Source of the DNA: an uncultured Pelagibacteraceae bacterium
Lineage (GTDB): Bacteria; Pseudomonadota; Alphaproteobacteria; Pelagibacterales; Pelagibacteraceae
Reading direction: 5' to 3'
Assembly (NCBI GenBank): GCA_902621345.1
Contig: CACNLV010000001.1
Span: forward strand, 868,001 to 932,000
DNA: 64,000 nt
Translations under genes and position numbers: made by a program
Shown: piece after piece, positions 29,173-37,490 of the stretch
How positions within the stretch are numbered: the stretch's first letter is position 1
Layout of the letters: each line of letters begins with the position of its first letter
The notes under the pieces: generated by a model
Told to the model about the DNA's origin: nothing
What the model saw: only the letters and a program-made list of their open reading frames with translations
The model's database searches: none

Positions 29173-30594
29173 TTAGTCTAATTTAATACCAATATATCTT
29201 CTTTGATTTTGACTATTGTAAATAACTAGTAAGATTGTTCTTTGATCGCTTTTTAAAATTTTTTTTACAACTTCAGATAAATCATCAATAGATCTAATTT
29301 TTTTCTTTTGTGCCTCTAAGATTATACTATTTAGCTCGATAGAGTCTTTTAATGGGCTATCGTTTTCAATTTTAGTGATCACCAACCCTGATGTTTGGTT
29401 AGGTAAATTTCTACTTTTAATATCTTCTTTATTAATCAACCTTACATTTATTTTTAGTTCATCTATTAAAGTCTCTTTTGGTGAAGTTTTTTTCTCAGCG
29501 ACTTTAAAATCTTCTGAAGTTTCTAATCTACCAAGTGTGATTGTTTTAATTATCTCTTTTTTATTTCGCCAAATTTTTACTTTTACATTTTTTCCAACTT
29601 CTGTTCTAGCAACAATTGTTGGAAGTTCTTTCATTTCTTTTATTTTTTCTCCGTTAAATTCAAGAATTATATCACCTGCTTTAACACCAGCTTCTTTAGA
29701 AGGACTATTTTCAGCAACACTTGCAACTAATGCACCTCTCGGTTCATCTAAATTCTCTACATCTGCAATCTCTTTAGTAACGTCCTGAATTCTTACTCCT
29801 AGCCAACCTCTTTTAGTTTCACCAAATTCTACTAACTGATCTATAACAATTTTTGCACTATTGGATGGTATTGCAAAACCAATACCAATTGAACCACTTC
29901 TTCCAAGAATAGCTGTGTTGATACCTATTACATCTCCATTTAAATCAAAAAGTGGTCCGCCAGAATTTCCTGAATTAATGGATGCATCAGTTTGAATATA
30001 ATCCTCATATCTAGATAAACCTAGTGAACGATTTCTCGCCGAAATAATTCCAGATGTAACAGTACCACCAAACCCAAAAGGATTACCAATGGCTATTACC
30101 CAATCACCAATTCTTGCTTTATCAGAATTTCCAAATTTAACTGGAACAAACTTCTCGTTTGAGTCTAATTTTAAAACAGCTATGTCGGAAAGAGGATCGG
30201 CTCCAATTACTTTTGCTTTAAACTCTTTATCACCGTTTACTCTTACGATAATGTCTTCTGCATCTTGAATTACGTGATTATTAGTGACCACTATACCTTT
30301 TTCATCGATGATAAATCCCGAACCTAGGGCAGCAGACTTTCTTTCTTGAGGAGCTCCAAATTCTTTGAACATATCTTCAAATGGCGAACCAGGCGGAAAC
30401 TGGAATGGAAAAGGATTGGATTGAGTAGTAACCGTTGTCGTAGTTGATATATTTACAACTGACGGCATTAATTTTTCTGCTAAGTCAGCAAATGAACCTG
30501 GAATTTCTTTAGAATGAGAAACTAGTGAATAGTTACATAAAAAAAGAACATATATAAAAAAAAGTTTTAATTTTTTAGTTTTAACTCTTAACAT
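29173..30594 (-). CDS. degP: Periplasmic serine protease Do-like (DegP/HtrA family)
   Basis: A 473-residue protease and chaperone. It has a signal peptide (residues 1-29) and the trypsin-like catalytic triad: His in VTNNHVIQ, Asp in LSDIAVLKL and Ser in GNSGGPLF. Two PDZ domains follow (GWLGVRIQ at about 265; a second after residue 375). It degrades misfolded envelope proteins. The last PDZ is short, but length is within the family range. The start overlaps the DUF2065 gene by 14 bases in the conserved hflK-hflC-DUF2065-degP order. Confidence 0.95.
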   Translation of the reverse strand: MLRVKTKKLKLFFIYVLFLCNYSLVSHSKEIPGSFADLAEKLMPSVVNISTTTTVTTQSNPFPFQFPPGSPFEDMFKEFGAPQERKSAALGSGFIIDEKGIVVTNNHVIQDAEDIIVRVNGDKEFKAKVIGADPLSDIAVLKLDSNEKFVPVKFGNSDKARIGDWVIAIGNPFGFGGTVTSGIISARNRSLGLSRYEDYIQTDASINSGNSGGPLFDLNGDVIGINTAILGRSGSIGIGFAIPSNSAKIVIDQLVEFGETKRGWLGVRIQDVTKEIADVENLDEPRGALVASVAENSPSKEAGVKAGDIILEFNGEKIKEMKELPTIVARTEVGKNVKVKIWRNKKEIIKTITLGRLETSEDFKVAEKKTSPKETLIDELKINVRLINKEDIKSRNLPNQTSGLVITKIENDSPLKDSIELNSIILEAQKKKIRSIDDLSEVVKKILKSDQRTILLVIYNSQNQRRYIGIKLD

Positions 30595-30766
30595 AATAAA
30601 TAATTACAAATCCTATTATCGCAAAAACTAATCCACCAGATCTAAGTTGTCCTAAAGGTATAAGTTCTAATTTCTTTAACATACTTTTCATTTTTGATGG
30701 AAATATGGCATATATTATACCCTCAATAAATAAGAATAGACCAAATGCAATGATCAATTCTCTCAT
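30581..30766 (-). CDS. DUF2065 family small membrane protein
   Basis: A 61-residue protein with two hydrophobic segments (about 3-18 and 43-58) and the family pattern FIEGIIYAIFPSKMKSML. DUF2065 proteins are usually encoded between hflC and degP in Proteobacteria, exactly as here, but their function is not established. The context suggests a role in membrane protein quality control. It begins 6 bases after hflC and overlaps degP. Confidence 0.88.
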   Translation of the reverse strand: MRELIIAFGLFLFIEGIIYAIFPSKMKSMLKKLELIPLGQLRSGGLVFAIIGFVIIYYVKS

Positions 30767-30772
30767 CTAAAG

Positions 30773-31642
30773 TTACTCTGTTTTAGGTTTTATATTTCCG
30801 AAAAATTTAAAAAATTCACTGTCAGGCGATAAAATTAAAGAAGTTTCACCTCCTATTAAAGCTTTTTCATATGCTTGCATGGCTCTATAGAAAGCAAAAA
30901 ACTCTGGATCTTGACCAAAAGCGTTTGCAAAAATTTTATTTCTTTGTCCGTCTCCTTCACCTTTCATTATTTCAGATTTTTTTTGAGCGTCAGCTAAAAT
31001 AACTGTTACTTCCTTATCAGCTGTAGATGTTATAGTAACTGCCATCTCAGCTCCTCTTGCTCTAAACTCCTTAGCCTCTCTCTCTCTTTCGGTTTGCATT
31101 CTTCTAAAAATTGCATCACTATTTGCTTGAGGAAGATCAGCCCTTTTTATTCTAACATCAACTATTTTAATTCCAAAATTCTGTGCTTCAGTGTTTACAC
31201 CTTCCTGAATTAACGCCATTTGTTTTGTTCTATCTTCTGATAACAGAGTTTGTAATTCTTGCTGTCCTAATACATTCCTGATTCTAGAATTTATAATAGT
31301 AGCTAATCGAGATCTTGCTACCCTCTCATTTCCAACAGAAATATAAAATTTCAGTGGATCAACAATTTGAAATCTTGCAAAAGCGTCCACAATTAGTCTT
31401 TTTTGGTCGGATGCTATTACTTCCTCTGGTGGTGTATCTAAATTTAAGATTCGTTTATCTAAAAACACAACATTTTGAATAAAAGGGATTTTAAAGTTTA
31501 ACCCAGGTTTTAAAATTATTCTTTTTGGATCACCAAATTGTAAAACAATTGCTTGATTAACTTCTTTAACAATAAATATTGAAAAAAAAGTTACCACAGC
31601 AATTGCGGCTATAATTCCAGCAGTAATTTTTCCAACATTCAT
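30773..31642 (-). CDS. hflC: FtsH-modulating SPFH protein HflC
   Basis: A 289-residue membrane-anchored SPFH (prohibitin-like) protein. A single N-terminal membrane segment (residues 5-27) is followed by the SPFH domain (QAIVLQFGDPKRIILKPGLNFKIPF) and a long helical tail with FRRMQTEREREAKEFRARG. With HflK it forms a large periplasmic cage around FtsH, encoded here at 59891-61798. It begins 1 base after hflK. Confidence 0.96.
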   Translation of the reverse strand: MNVGKITAGIIAAIAVVTFFSIFIVKEVNQAIVLQFGDPKRIILKPGLNFKIPFIQNVVFLDKRILNLDTPPEEVIASDQKRLIVDAFARFQIVDPLKFYISVGNERVARSRLATIINSRIRNVLGQQELQTLLSEDRTKQMALIQEGVNTEAQNFGIKIVDVRIKRADLPQANSDAIFRRMQTEREREAKEFRARGAEMAVTITSTADKEVTVILADAQKKSEIMKGEGDGQRNKIFANAFGQDPEFFAFYRAMQAYEKALIGGETSLILSPDSEFFKFFGNIKPKTE

Positions 31643-31643
31643 G

Positions 31644-32747
31644 TTAATTTATCGCCTTCTTTTTTAATTCTGGCAAAGGCAAATATGGAACTACACCTGA
31701 CCCGGCATTTTTTTCAATTATCACCTTGTCAATATCAGCTAAAACTTTCTCCATAGTTTCTAAATACATTCTTTCTTGCGTTACTGATTTTGCATTTTTA
31801 TACTCATTGTAAATTGCCAAAAATCTACTTGCTTCACCTTCTGCTTTTGCAACTACTTCTTTTTTATATGCTTCAGCTGCTTGCAAAATCTTTGCAGCTT
31901 CACCCCGAGCTCTTGGAATTACATCGTTAGCATAAGCTTCAGCCTCATTTTTAGATCTTTCCATGTCAGCTCTCGCTGCTTGTACATCTCTAAATGCATC
32001 AATTACCTGATCTGGTGGATCAGCTTTTTGAGTTTGCACTTGGGTGATCTGTATACCACTAGTATACTCATCTAAAATTTCTTGTATAATTTCTTGTGTG
32101 TCTGTTTCAATTACTGATCTTCCTTCAGTTAAAATTGGTTGAATGTCCGATCTTGCAATAACCTCTCTCATCGCTGTTTCAGCAGCAGCTTTTACTGTTC
32201 CCTCTGGATCTTGAATTTTAAATAAGAAGTTACCAGCGTCTTTGATTACCCAAAATACTGAAAAATCTATATTTACAATATTTTCATCTCCGGTTAACAT
32301 TAAACTTTCTTGTGGAACATCAGCAACACCACCTTGAGAAGAAAATCCACTATCTCGTTCAGACCTAAATCCAATATCCATTCTATTTACTTTAGTAACT
32401 TTTGGTGTAAGTACTGACTCTACTGGAAATGGTATGTGGTAATTCAATCCTGGTTGTGTTGTTTTTACAAATTTTCCAAATCTTAAAACTACACCTTGTT
32501 CATCAGGCAACACTCTATATAGTCCACTTGCTAACCATACGAAACCTAATATTAATAAAACTAGAATTGCTTGTTTTCCCCCAGATGAACTTCCACCTGG
32601 TAAAAACTTTTTCATTTTTTCCTGAAACTCTCTAATTATCTTATCTAAATCTGGGGGTGTTGGTCCTCTACCCGAACCATTTCCACCTCCTCCGCCTGGG
32701 GGAGATCCCCATGGGCTTCCGCCTCTTTGTTGGAAATCATTAGACAT
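31644..32747 (-). CDS. hflK: FtsH-modulating SPFH protein HflK
   Basis: A 367-residue partner of HflC. The cytoplasmic N-terminus is Gly/Pro-rich (SPWGSPPGGGGGNGSG), followed by a membrane segment (about 58-78), the SPFH domain (EQGVVLRFGKF, PGLNYHIPFPVE) and a helical domain rich in Ala and Glu. It starts the hflK-hflC-DUF2065-degP-miaA operon and is divergent from mrp with a 50-base gap. Confidence 0.96.
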   Translation of the reverse strand: MSNDFQQRGGSPWGSPPGGGGGNGSGRGPTPPDLDKIIREFQEKMKKFLPGGSSSGGKQAILVLLILGFVWLASGLYRVLPDEQGVVLRFGKFVKTTQPGLNYHIPFPVESVLTPKVTKVNRMDIGFRSERDSGFSSQGGVADVPQESLMLTGDENIVNIDFSVFWVIKDAGNFLFKIQDPEGTVKAAAETAMREVIARSDIQPILTEGRSVIETDTQEIIQEILDEYTSGIQITQVQTQKADPPDQVIDAFRDVQAARADMERSKNEAEAYANDVIPRARGEAAKILQAAEAYKKEVVAKAEGEASRFLAIYNEYKNAKSVTQERMYLETMEKVLADIDKVIIEKNAGSGVVPYLPLPELKKKAIN

Positions 32748-32755
32748 ACGCTATC

Positions 32756-32783
32756 TATATAGTGTCTAATTCATTAAAAACAA
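32756..32783 (-). promoter_or_regulatory. Predicted promoter for hflK
   Basis: On the minus strand TTGTTT (32778-32783) and TATATA (32756-32761) are spaced by 16 bases, 8 bases before the hflK start codon. It lies in the 50-base divergent gap with mrp, which must hold both promoters. Match quality is modest. Confidence 0.3.
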
Positions 32784-32797
32784 GTTAAGATCAATTA

Positions 32798-33622
32798 ATG
32801 ACTGATAAAAAGCCAGAACTTAGTGCCGCAATGAAAGGAAAAGGTCCACCAAAAGTCTTTAAAAAAAATCCAATTATTGGAACTAAGTTTACAATAGCCA
32901 TTTCAAGTGCAAAAGGAGGTGTTGGAAAGTCTACATTTGCGACGAATCTAGCTTTAGCATTAAAAAAAGTTGGTTCTAAAGTTGGAATTTTAGATGCTGA
33001 TATTTATGGACCCTCAATTCCTAAAATGTTTGGCATTGATGAAAAGCCAAAAAGTGATGGTCAAAAATTAGAACCTATAACAAAGTACGATATTCAATGT
33101 ATGTCCATTGGATTTCTTACAGATCAACAAACTCCAATGATTTGGAGAGGACCGATGGTAACAAGTGCAATTAAAACATTTACGCAAAAAGTTAATTGGA
33201 AAGAGTTAGATTTTATAATTGTAGATATGCCACCTGGCACTGGTGATACACAACTTACTTTTTCGCAAGATATAAAAATGGACGGAGCCATAATAGTTTC
33301 CACTCCGCAAGAAGTTGCTCTTTTAGATGTAAAAAGAGGGATAAAGATGTTTGATAAATTAAATGTTAAAATTTTAGGACTAGTTGATAACATGAGTTAT
33401 TTTATTGGCGATGATGGAAAAAAATATCCTATTTTTGGAGAAGGAGGGGTCAAAAAAACAGCTGAAGAATTTAATAAAGAATTTTTAGGGGAAATACCAA
33501 TTGATCCTGAAATTGGCAGATTTGGAGATCAAGGAAAACCTATCGTTGAAGCTAATCCAGAAAGTAAAATATCTCAGATTTATATTAATTTAGCTAATAA
33601 AATTAAATCCAACTACTTCTAA
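32798..33622 (+). CDS. mrp: Mrp/ApbC-family iron-sulfur cluster carrier ATPase
   Basis: A 274-residue P-loop NTPase. The deviant Walker A is SSAKGGVGKSTFA at about residues 36-48. Further blocks are DADIYGPSIPKMFG, IVDMPPGTGDTQLTF and DNMSYF. Mrp proteins bind and transfer Fe-S clusters. Many bacterial Mrp proteins have an N-terminal MIP18/DUF59 domain; here only a 35-residue basic segment precedes the ATPase. The usual CxxC after the DNMSYF block is absent, the region reading NMSYFIGDDGKKYPIFG, so cluster binding may differ. Convergent with the next gene, 2 bases apart. Confidence 0.92.
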   Translation: MTDKKPELSAAMKGKGPPKVFKKNPIIGTKFTIAISSAKGGVGKSTFATNLALALKKVGSKVGILDADIYGPSIPKMFGIDEKPKSDGQKLEPITKYDIQCMSIGFLTDQQTPMIWRGPMVTSAIKTFTQKVNWKELDFIIVDMPPGTGDTQLTFSQDIKMDGAIIVSTPQEVALLDVKRGIKMFDKLNVKILGLVDNMSYFIGDDGKKYPIFGEGGVKKTAEEFNKEFLGEIPIDPEIGRFGDQGKPIVEANPESKISQIYINLANKIKSNYF

Positions 33623-33624
33623 AA

Positions 33625-35733
33625 TTATTTGATATTTGAGATCATTATATTCACCCCATAATCAGGATTATTTTTAAAAAGTTCATAATGACTGTCTAAG
33701 TTAATTCTCAAACTATCTAACTCTTTGTTGTGAGATAGTTTTGCAAATGAATCTTGAAATGACATTGAGTAAAATGATTTTTGTGAATTTTTATAGTCAA
33801 GTGCTATCACAAAATTATCATTTTTAATATCTTTAGCCTGATCCCTAGTATATTTTGTCATTAAAGTTAGTCCGTTATTAGAAATTAAATCAAATCCAAT
33901 TCCACCAATTATATTATGTGTGGCATTATTTATATTTTTAAAAGTATAAGCACTACCATCTGACTCGTATGAAAATTTTTGCTGAGATGACGGACTCATA
34001 TCAGCATAATACTCAAAATCAAAATATGGTATCAAACTTCCAGCTTTAAATTCATAAGTATTGTCTAAACTCGCGCCTATTGAGGAAGTAAAATTTCCAA
34101 TATATTGATCATCAAATTTTAAATTCAATCCAGCTGCACCTGTTTCTGTATATTCACCAAAATGTGTTATCCCGTAATTTATTTTTATTTTTGGAGTAAA
34201 ATTCAATTTATTTTTTGAAAAAGTATCTCTTAAACTTAAGGATCCATATAATTGCTCACCATATCTTTCACCATCAGTTGATATTGAGCCACTATTATTC
34301 AATAAGTCAGAATTTATAAAACTCAAACCCAATAAGTGATCTGTAAATCTCTCTCCTCCTTTTGGTTTACTTTCATAAAAAGTTAAACTAAATGAACTCA
34401 TATCAAGCGCACTTCCAAGATCTCCCACATCAACATCGTCACTACCAAATCTTAATGCTATTCCTCTCATAATATTATCTTCACTTCTTTTATCGGCTCC
34501 AAAAGTAATTGCTGAAGTATTAATATCTTTTGAGGAAGAATTAGAAGTATCTCCAATTTTACCAATACTAATTGTACCTTCGCTCCAAAAAGACCAGCTA
34601 GAATTTTGATTTAAATCGGAGGAATTATTACTAGAAAAATAAAGAGGAATTAATTCCTCTGTAAGAGAATTTAAAATTTCGTTATTAAATTGAAACTTAA
34701 TATTTTGGTTTGTTAAATTTAATCTATTGCTGTTACGTCTTAACCATTCCATACGATTTAATACTGGATAGGTTGTATGTTGTATTAATTTTTTTGCTGC
34801 CTCTGATTGGGATTCTGCCGATGCAACATCATCTTTATTTGCTGTTGGATCAATACATTTAATGACTCCAAATCCACAACTAAGGTCGTATTCATTAACA
34901 TCTTTATTAGCAGCATTAAGATTTGAGTCTAAAACAAACATTTTAAGACCATCATTGCTGAACGATATTCCACCAACAGCAACTATTTCATTCGAAATAT
35001 CATAAGCACTCGTCCTTGAGACACTCGATAAATCAAAAGGAGTACTTAAATTAAATTCTTGAACTTTATCTTTCTTAGTTCCAGTAATAAACAATTTAGA
35101 GCCATCAGAACTAAAAGTAAATCCCATTGGTTGAGACTCAATAGTGCTAAAGGTTTTGTCACTTGTTCCTGTTGATTGTTTTTGAAGCGTTATATTTGAT
35201 AGATTATAAGGACTATTTAGTGAATATTGTTTAATCGAGTCAGCACCTGCCGTATTATAAATAAAAAGTTTTGTTCCATCAGTATTAAATTCGATACCAA
35301 CTAATCCGACAAAATCACCCGCAAAATGTTCTTCCACATGCGTGCAAGATGAAACATCATATGCAGTGCTTAAGTCAAACTCTTCTATCGTTTCAGGGGC
35401 ACCGTCTTGACCTTGGTCTACAAGGAATAATTTGGTTCCATCTGAATTAAAATTTATATCCACAACATCGTCTCCTAAACCTATAAATGAACATTCATTC
35501 GAATTTTTTGTAGCTGTTGAAACATCGAAACCAGTGGTCAAATCAAACTCATAAATTTTATTTTGACTCATTCCAACAACAAACATTTTAGTTCCACTTG
35601 GATTGAAGGCTATTGCCATTGGAATATTTTGGTTGACCTGTTTACTGTCAACAAATCCACTTACAGCTCCAAAAGCATTAACATTCAAAGAAAGAAAAAG
35701 GATTATGAAAGTTATTTTTTTTATAAATTTCAT
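33625..35733 (-). CDS. Secreted beta-propeller-like repeat protein with C-terminal outer-membrane beta-barrel
   Basis: A 702-residue protein. Residues 1-22 form a signal peptide. Residues 38-285 hold about five repeats of 45-55 residues with the pattern F-x-DGTKLFV...EFDLST-x-FDVSS, as in extracellular beta-propellers. A linker (about 295-370) follows, and from about 380 the sequence alternates in the manner of an autotransporter-type barrel (ALRFGSDDVDVG, GGIGFDLISNNGLTLMTKYTRDQ) to the end. It is probably a surface-displayed propeller. The closest named class is autotransporter barrel; the specific family and ligand are unknown. Confidence 0.7.
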   Translation of the reverse strand: MKFIKKITFIILFLSLNVNAFGAVSGFVDSKQVNQNIPMAIAFNPSGTKMFVVGMSQNKIYEFDLTTGFDVSTATKNSNECSFIGLGDDVVDINFNSDGTKLFLVDQGQDGAPETIEEFDLSTAYDVSSCTHVEEHFAGDFVGLVGIEFNTDGTKLFIYNTAGADSIKQYSLNSPYNLSNITLQKQSTGTSDKTFSTIESQPMGFTFSSDGSKLFITGTKKDKVQEFNLSTPFDLSSVSRTSAYDISNEIVAVGGISFSNDGLKMFVLDSNLNAANKDVNEYDLSCGFGVIKCIDPTANKDDVASAESQSEAAKKLIQHTTYPVLNRMEWLRRNSNRLNLTNQNIKFQFNNEILNSLTEELIPLYFSSNNSSDLNQNSSWSFWSEGTISIGKIGDTSNSSSKDINTSAITFGADKRSEDNIMRGIALRFGSDDVDVGDLGSALDMSSFSLTFYESKPKGGERFTDHLLGLSFINSDLLNNSGSISTDGERYGEQLYGSLSLRDTFSKNKLNFTPKIKINYGITHFGEYTETGAAGLNLKFDDQYIGNFTSSIGASLDNTYEFKAGSLIPYFDFEYYADMSPSSQQKFSYESDGSAYTFKNINNATHNIIGGIGFDLISNNGLTLMTKYTRDQAKDIKNDNFVIALDYKNSQKSFYSMSFQDSFAKLSHNKELDSLRINLDSHYELFKNNPDYGVNIMISNIK

Positions 35734-35760
35734 TTATAGTTTTTATTTTTTTTTTGCGGA

Positions 35761-36708
35761 CTATATCAACTTATCTCTTAGATCAAAAGCAGTCATTAAC
35801 TCATTCCATTCTCGTTTAGATAATCCTGATTTTTCAGCATCAATTTTTTCCCCACCAATCAATTTTTGAATTATCTTTTTGCCTTTTGAAGATACTTCTG
35901 TGCCACCCACTCTATAATCCATAAATGCATCGTGAGTGATTGGAACCCATTTTTTTACTGTATCAAGCATCACATCTGCGTAAGCTCTTATCTCAAACTG
36001 TGCATGATGATCTGCTCTTAATCTTAAAAAATTCATTAAGTTTAAAAGATCTGTTTTCCAGTACCACTGGGTATAAGTATTTAAAGTTAAATTCATTCTT
36101 GCAAGCTCTCTTGCTAAACCAACTTGGTTTTCATCAATCACTGAACCGTCATACCTTTCATTAAGCATGGTTTCATAATTATCATAAGTTTGTTCCGCAT
36201 CCTTCTTTAATAAATCTAAGACTTTTTTAGCTTGATCGCCTGAAAGAACGTCCCCTCTTCCTTGCCTATTACTTTGAGATTGCGCCGCTAAATTTTCTAT
36301 CGCAGGCAAATAAAATTCTTTATCTAGAATAGAATATCTTGCAGAATATTCATTCACATTTGCAGTTCTGTGCCTAATCCATTGTCTAGCAATAAAAATT
36401 GGAAGTTTAACGTGATATTTAATTTCACACATTTCAAATGGAGTGCTGTGCCAATGTCTCATTAAATATTTTATTAAGCCAGAGTCAGATGAAACTTTTT
36501 TCGTACCCTTTCCATAGGAAACTCTAGCAGCTTGAACAATAGACGTATCATCACCCATATAATCAATCACTCTTATAAATCCATGATCTAAAATGGGTAT
36601 AGCCTCGTAAAGAATATTTTCTAGTTCCTCTACAGTAACTCTTTTTGTTTTATATTCTTGAGACTGTTGATCTTTAATTTCTTGTTGCTGTTCTTTGGTT
36701 AATTTCAT
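35761..36708 (-). CDS. thyX: Flavin-dependent thymidylate synthase ThyX
   Basis: A 315-residue enzyme that makes dTMP from dUMP with methylene-THF and FAD. The ThyX motif RHRxxxxxxxS is present as [11 protein letters not shown], and [20 protein letters not shown] precedes it. It is longer than the roughly 230-residue classical ThyX at both ends, which is the form common in Alphaproteobacteria. It is divergent from the tmRNA gene, with about 45 bases between its ATG and the predicted tmRNA 5' end. Confidence 0.95.
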   Translation of the reverse strand: MKLTKEQQQEIKDQQSQEYKTKRVTVEELENILYEAIPILDHGFIRVIDYMGDDTSIVQAARVSYGKGTKKVSSDSGLIKYLMRHWHSTPFEMCEIKYHVKLPIFIARQWIRHRTANVNEYSARYSILDKEFYLPAIENLAAQSQSNRQGRGDVLSGDQAKKVLDLLKKDAEQTYDNYETMLNERYDGSVIDENQVGLARELARMNLTLNTYTQWYWKTDLLNLMNFLRLRADHHAQFEIRAYADVMLDTVKKWVPITHDAFMDYRVGGTEVSSKGKKIIQKLIGGEKIDAEKSGLSKREWNELMTAFDLRDKLI

Positions 36709-36718
36709 GAATAATTTA

Positions 36719-36746
36719 TTGAATCTTCAAGATTTACTTTTATATT
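36719..36746 (+). promoter_or_regulatory. Predicted promoter of the tmRNA gene
   Basis: TTGAAT (36719-36724) and TATATT (36741-36746) are separated by 16 bases. The predicted start near 36753 coincides with the first hairpin of the tmRNA precursor (GTTGG, loop TTTT, CCAAC). Hexamer matches are 4/6 and 5/6. Confidence 0.5.
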
Positions 36747-36752
36747 AAACAT

Positions 36753-37013
36753 GTTGGTTTTCCAACTATGACGATAAACGAATTTCGTAATAACCATTAC
36801 GGACGTGGGGGCAGTACCCACCACCTCCACCATTTACAACTTATGGGGGTGAACTAGATTCGACGGGTGACTAAAGGCTATTCTTTCGTTCGGAATTGTT
36901 CCTCCGTAAAGGGCTAATTTATAATTGCTAACGAAAGTTACGCACTTGCTGCCTAATTAACTTTGTTAATTAAGCAAACGGGGTTTTGGGGCACCTGGCA
37001 ACAGAACGCCCCT
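36753..37013 (+). ncRNA. ssrA: Transfer-messenger RNA, circularly permuted two-piece form (ssrA)
   Basis: The acceptor piece comes first and ends at CCA 36830-36832; its T-arm is GTGGG-GGCAGTA-CCCAC. A 12-base spacer (36833-36844) is removed, and the coding piece begins at 36845 with GGGGGTG. GGGGGTG pairs with CACCTCC (36822-36828), including the G3-U70 wobble that alanyl-tRNA synthetase needs. The tag frame is GCT at 36927 to TAA at 36954-36956, encoding ANESYALAA, a normal proteolysis tag ending ALAA. The 3' limit is set at the last base of the hairpin GGGGC...GCCCC. tmRNA rescues stalled ribosomes with SmpB. Confidence 0.95.
36989..37013 (+). repeat. 25-bp direct repeat, copy 1 (end of the tmRNA coding piece; putative att site)
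   Basis: GGGCACCTGGCAACAGAACG followed by CCCCT, identical base for base to 38585-38609. The sequence can fold as a stem (GGGC with GCCC) with an inner CTG-GCAA-CAG hairpin and is an integral part of the tmRNA. Flanking bases differ (G before and A after here; A before and T after in copy 2). Confidence 0.9.
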
Positions 37014-37088
37014 ACTCTTTTGTTAATTGATTTGCAAAATCAACGTTATTTTGAAAATACAACCTGGTTGGACGATTATGAGTCGGAA

Positions 37089-37490
37089 TTAAATTTTATT
37101 TTCTGAGGTTGCTTCTTTGTAAAATTTATCGAACATTTTTTTCATTTTCTTTTTTAAATTTACATTTCTTTTAACTAATTCGCATTGTTTACCATTGCCA
37201 AAATTAGTTAACTTTAAAGTTTTTCTATTTATATAAAAAAAATATGGTGAATCTTGAATGGCAATTCTCTCAAGATTGTATGAGTACTCTGATTTATAAA
37301 CTTTAAACCCTTGAACTAAAGAACTTTCATTTCCAACTGGGATATATTTAACTTTATATTTTCCAAATTCAAAACTTACTGAAAAATTATCACTTATTTT
37401 GCAGTACACTTTTTTTCCAACTAATTCATTTGCAAAAGCACCTCCACTTAACATTAAAACTAGAGCCACGATTACTAAAATTTTTTTCAT
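37089..37490 (-). CDS. Small secreted protein of unknown function, coupled to the HNH endonuclease gene
   Basis: I do not recognise this 133-residue protein. Residues 1-20 are a Sec signal peptide ending SGGAFA. The mature part has two cysteines (VYCKIS and KQCELV), likely one disulfide, several aromatic residues and a Lys-rich C-terminus (VNLKKKMKKMFDKFYK). Its ATG overlaps the stop of the endonuclease gene as ATGA, so the two are co-translated. It is the distal gene of the islet. A periplasmic partner for a restriction-type nuclease would be unexpected, so it may be cargo. Confidence 0.7.
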   Translation of the reverse strand: MKKILVIVALVLMLSGGAFANELVGKKVYCKISDNFSVSFEFGKYKVKYIPVGNESSLVQGFKVYKSEYSYNLERIAIQDSPYFFYINRKTLKLTNFGNGKQCELVKRNVNLKKKMKKMFDKFYKEATSENKI

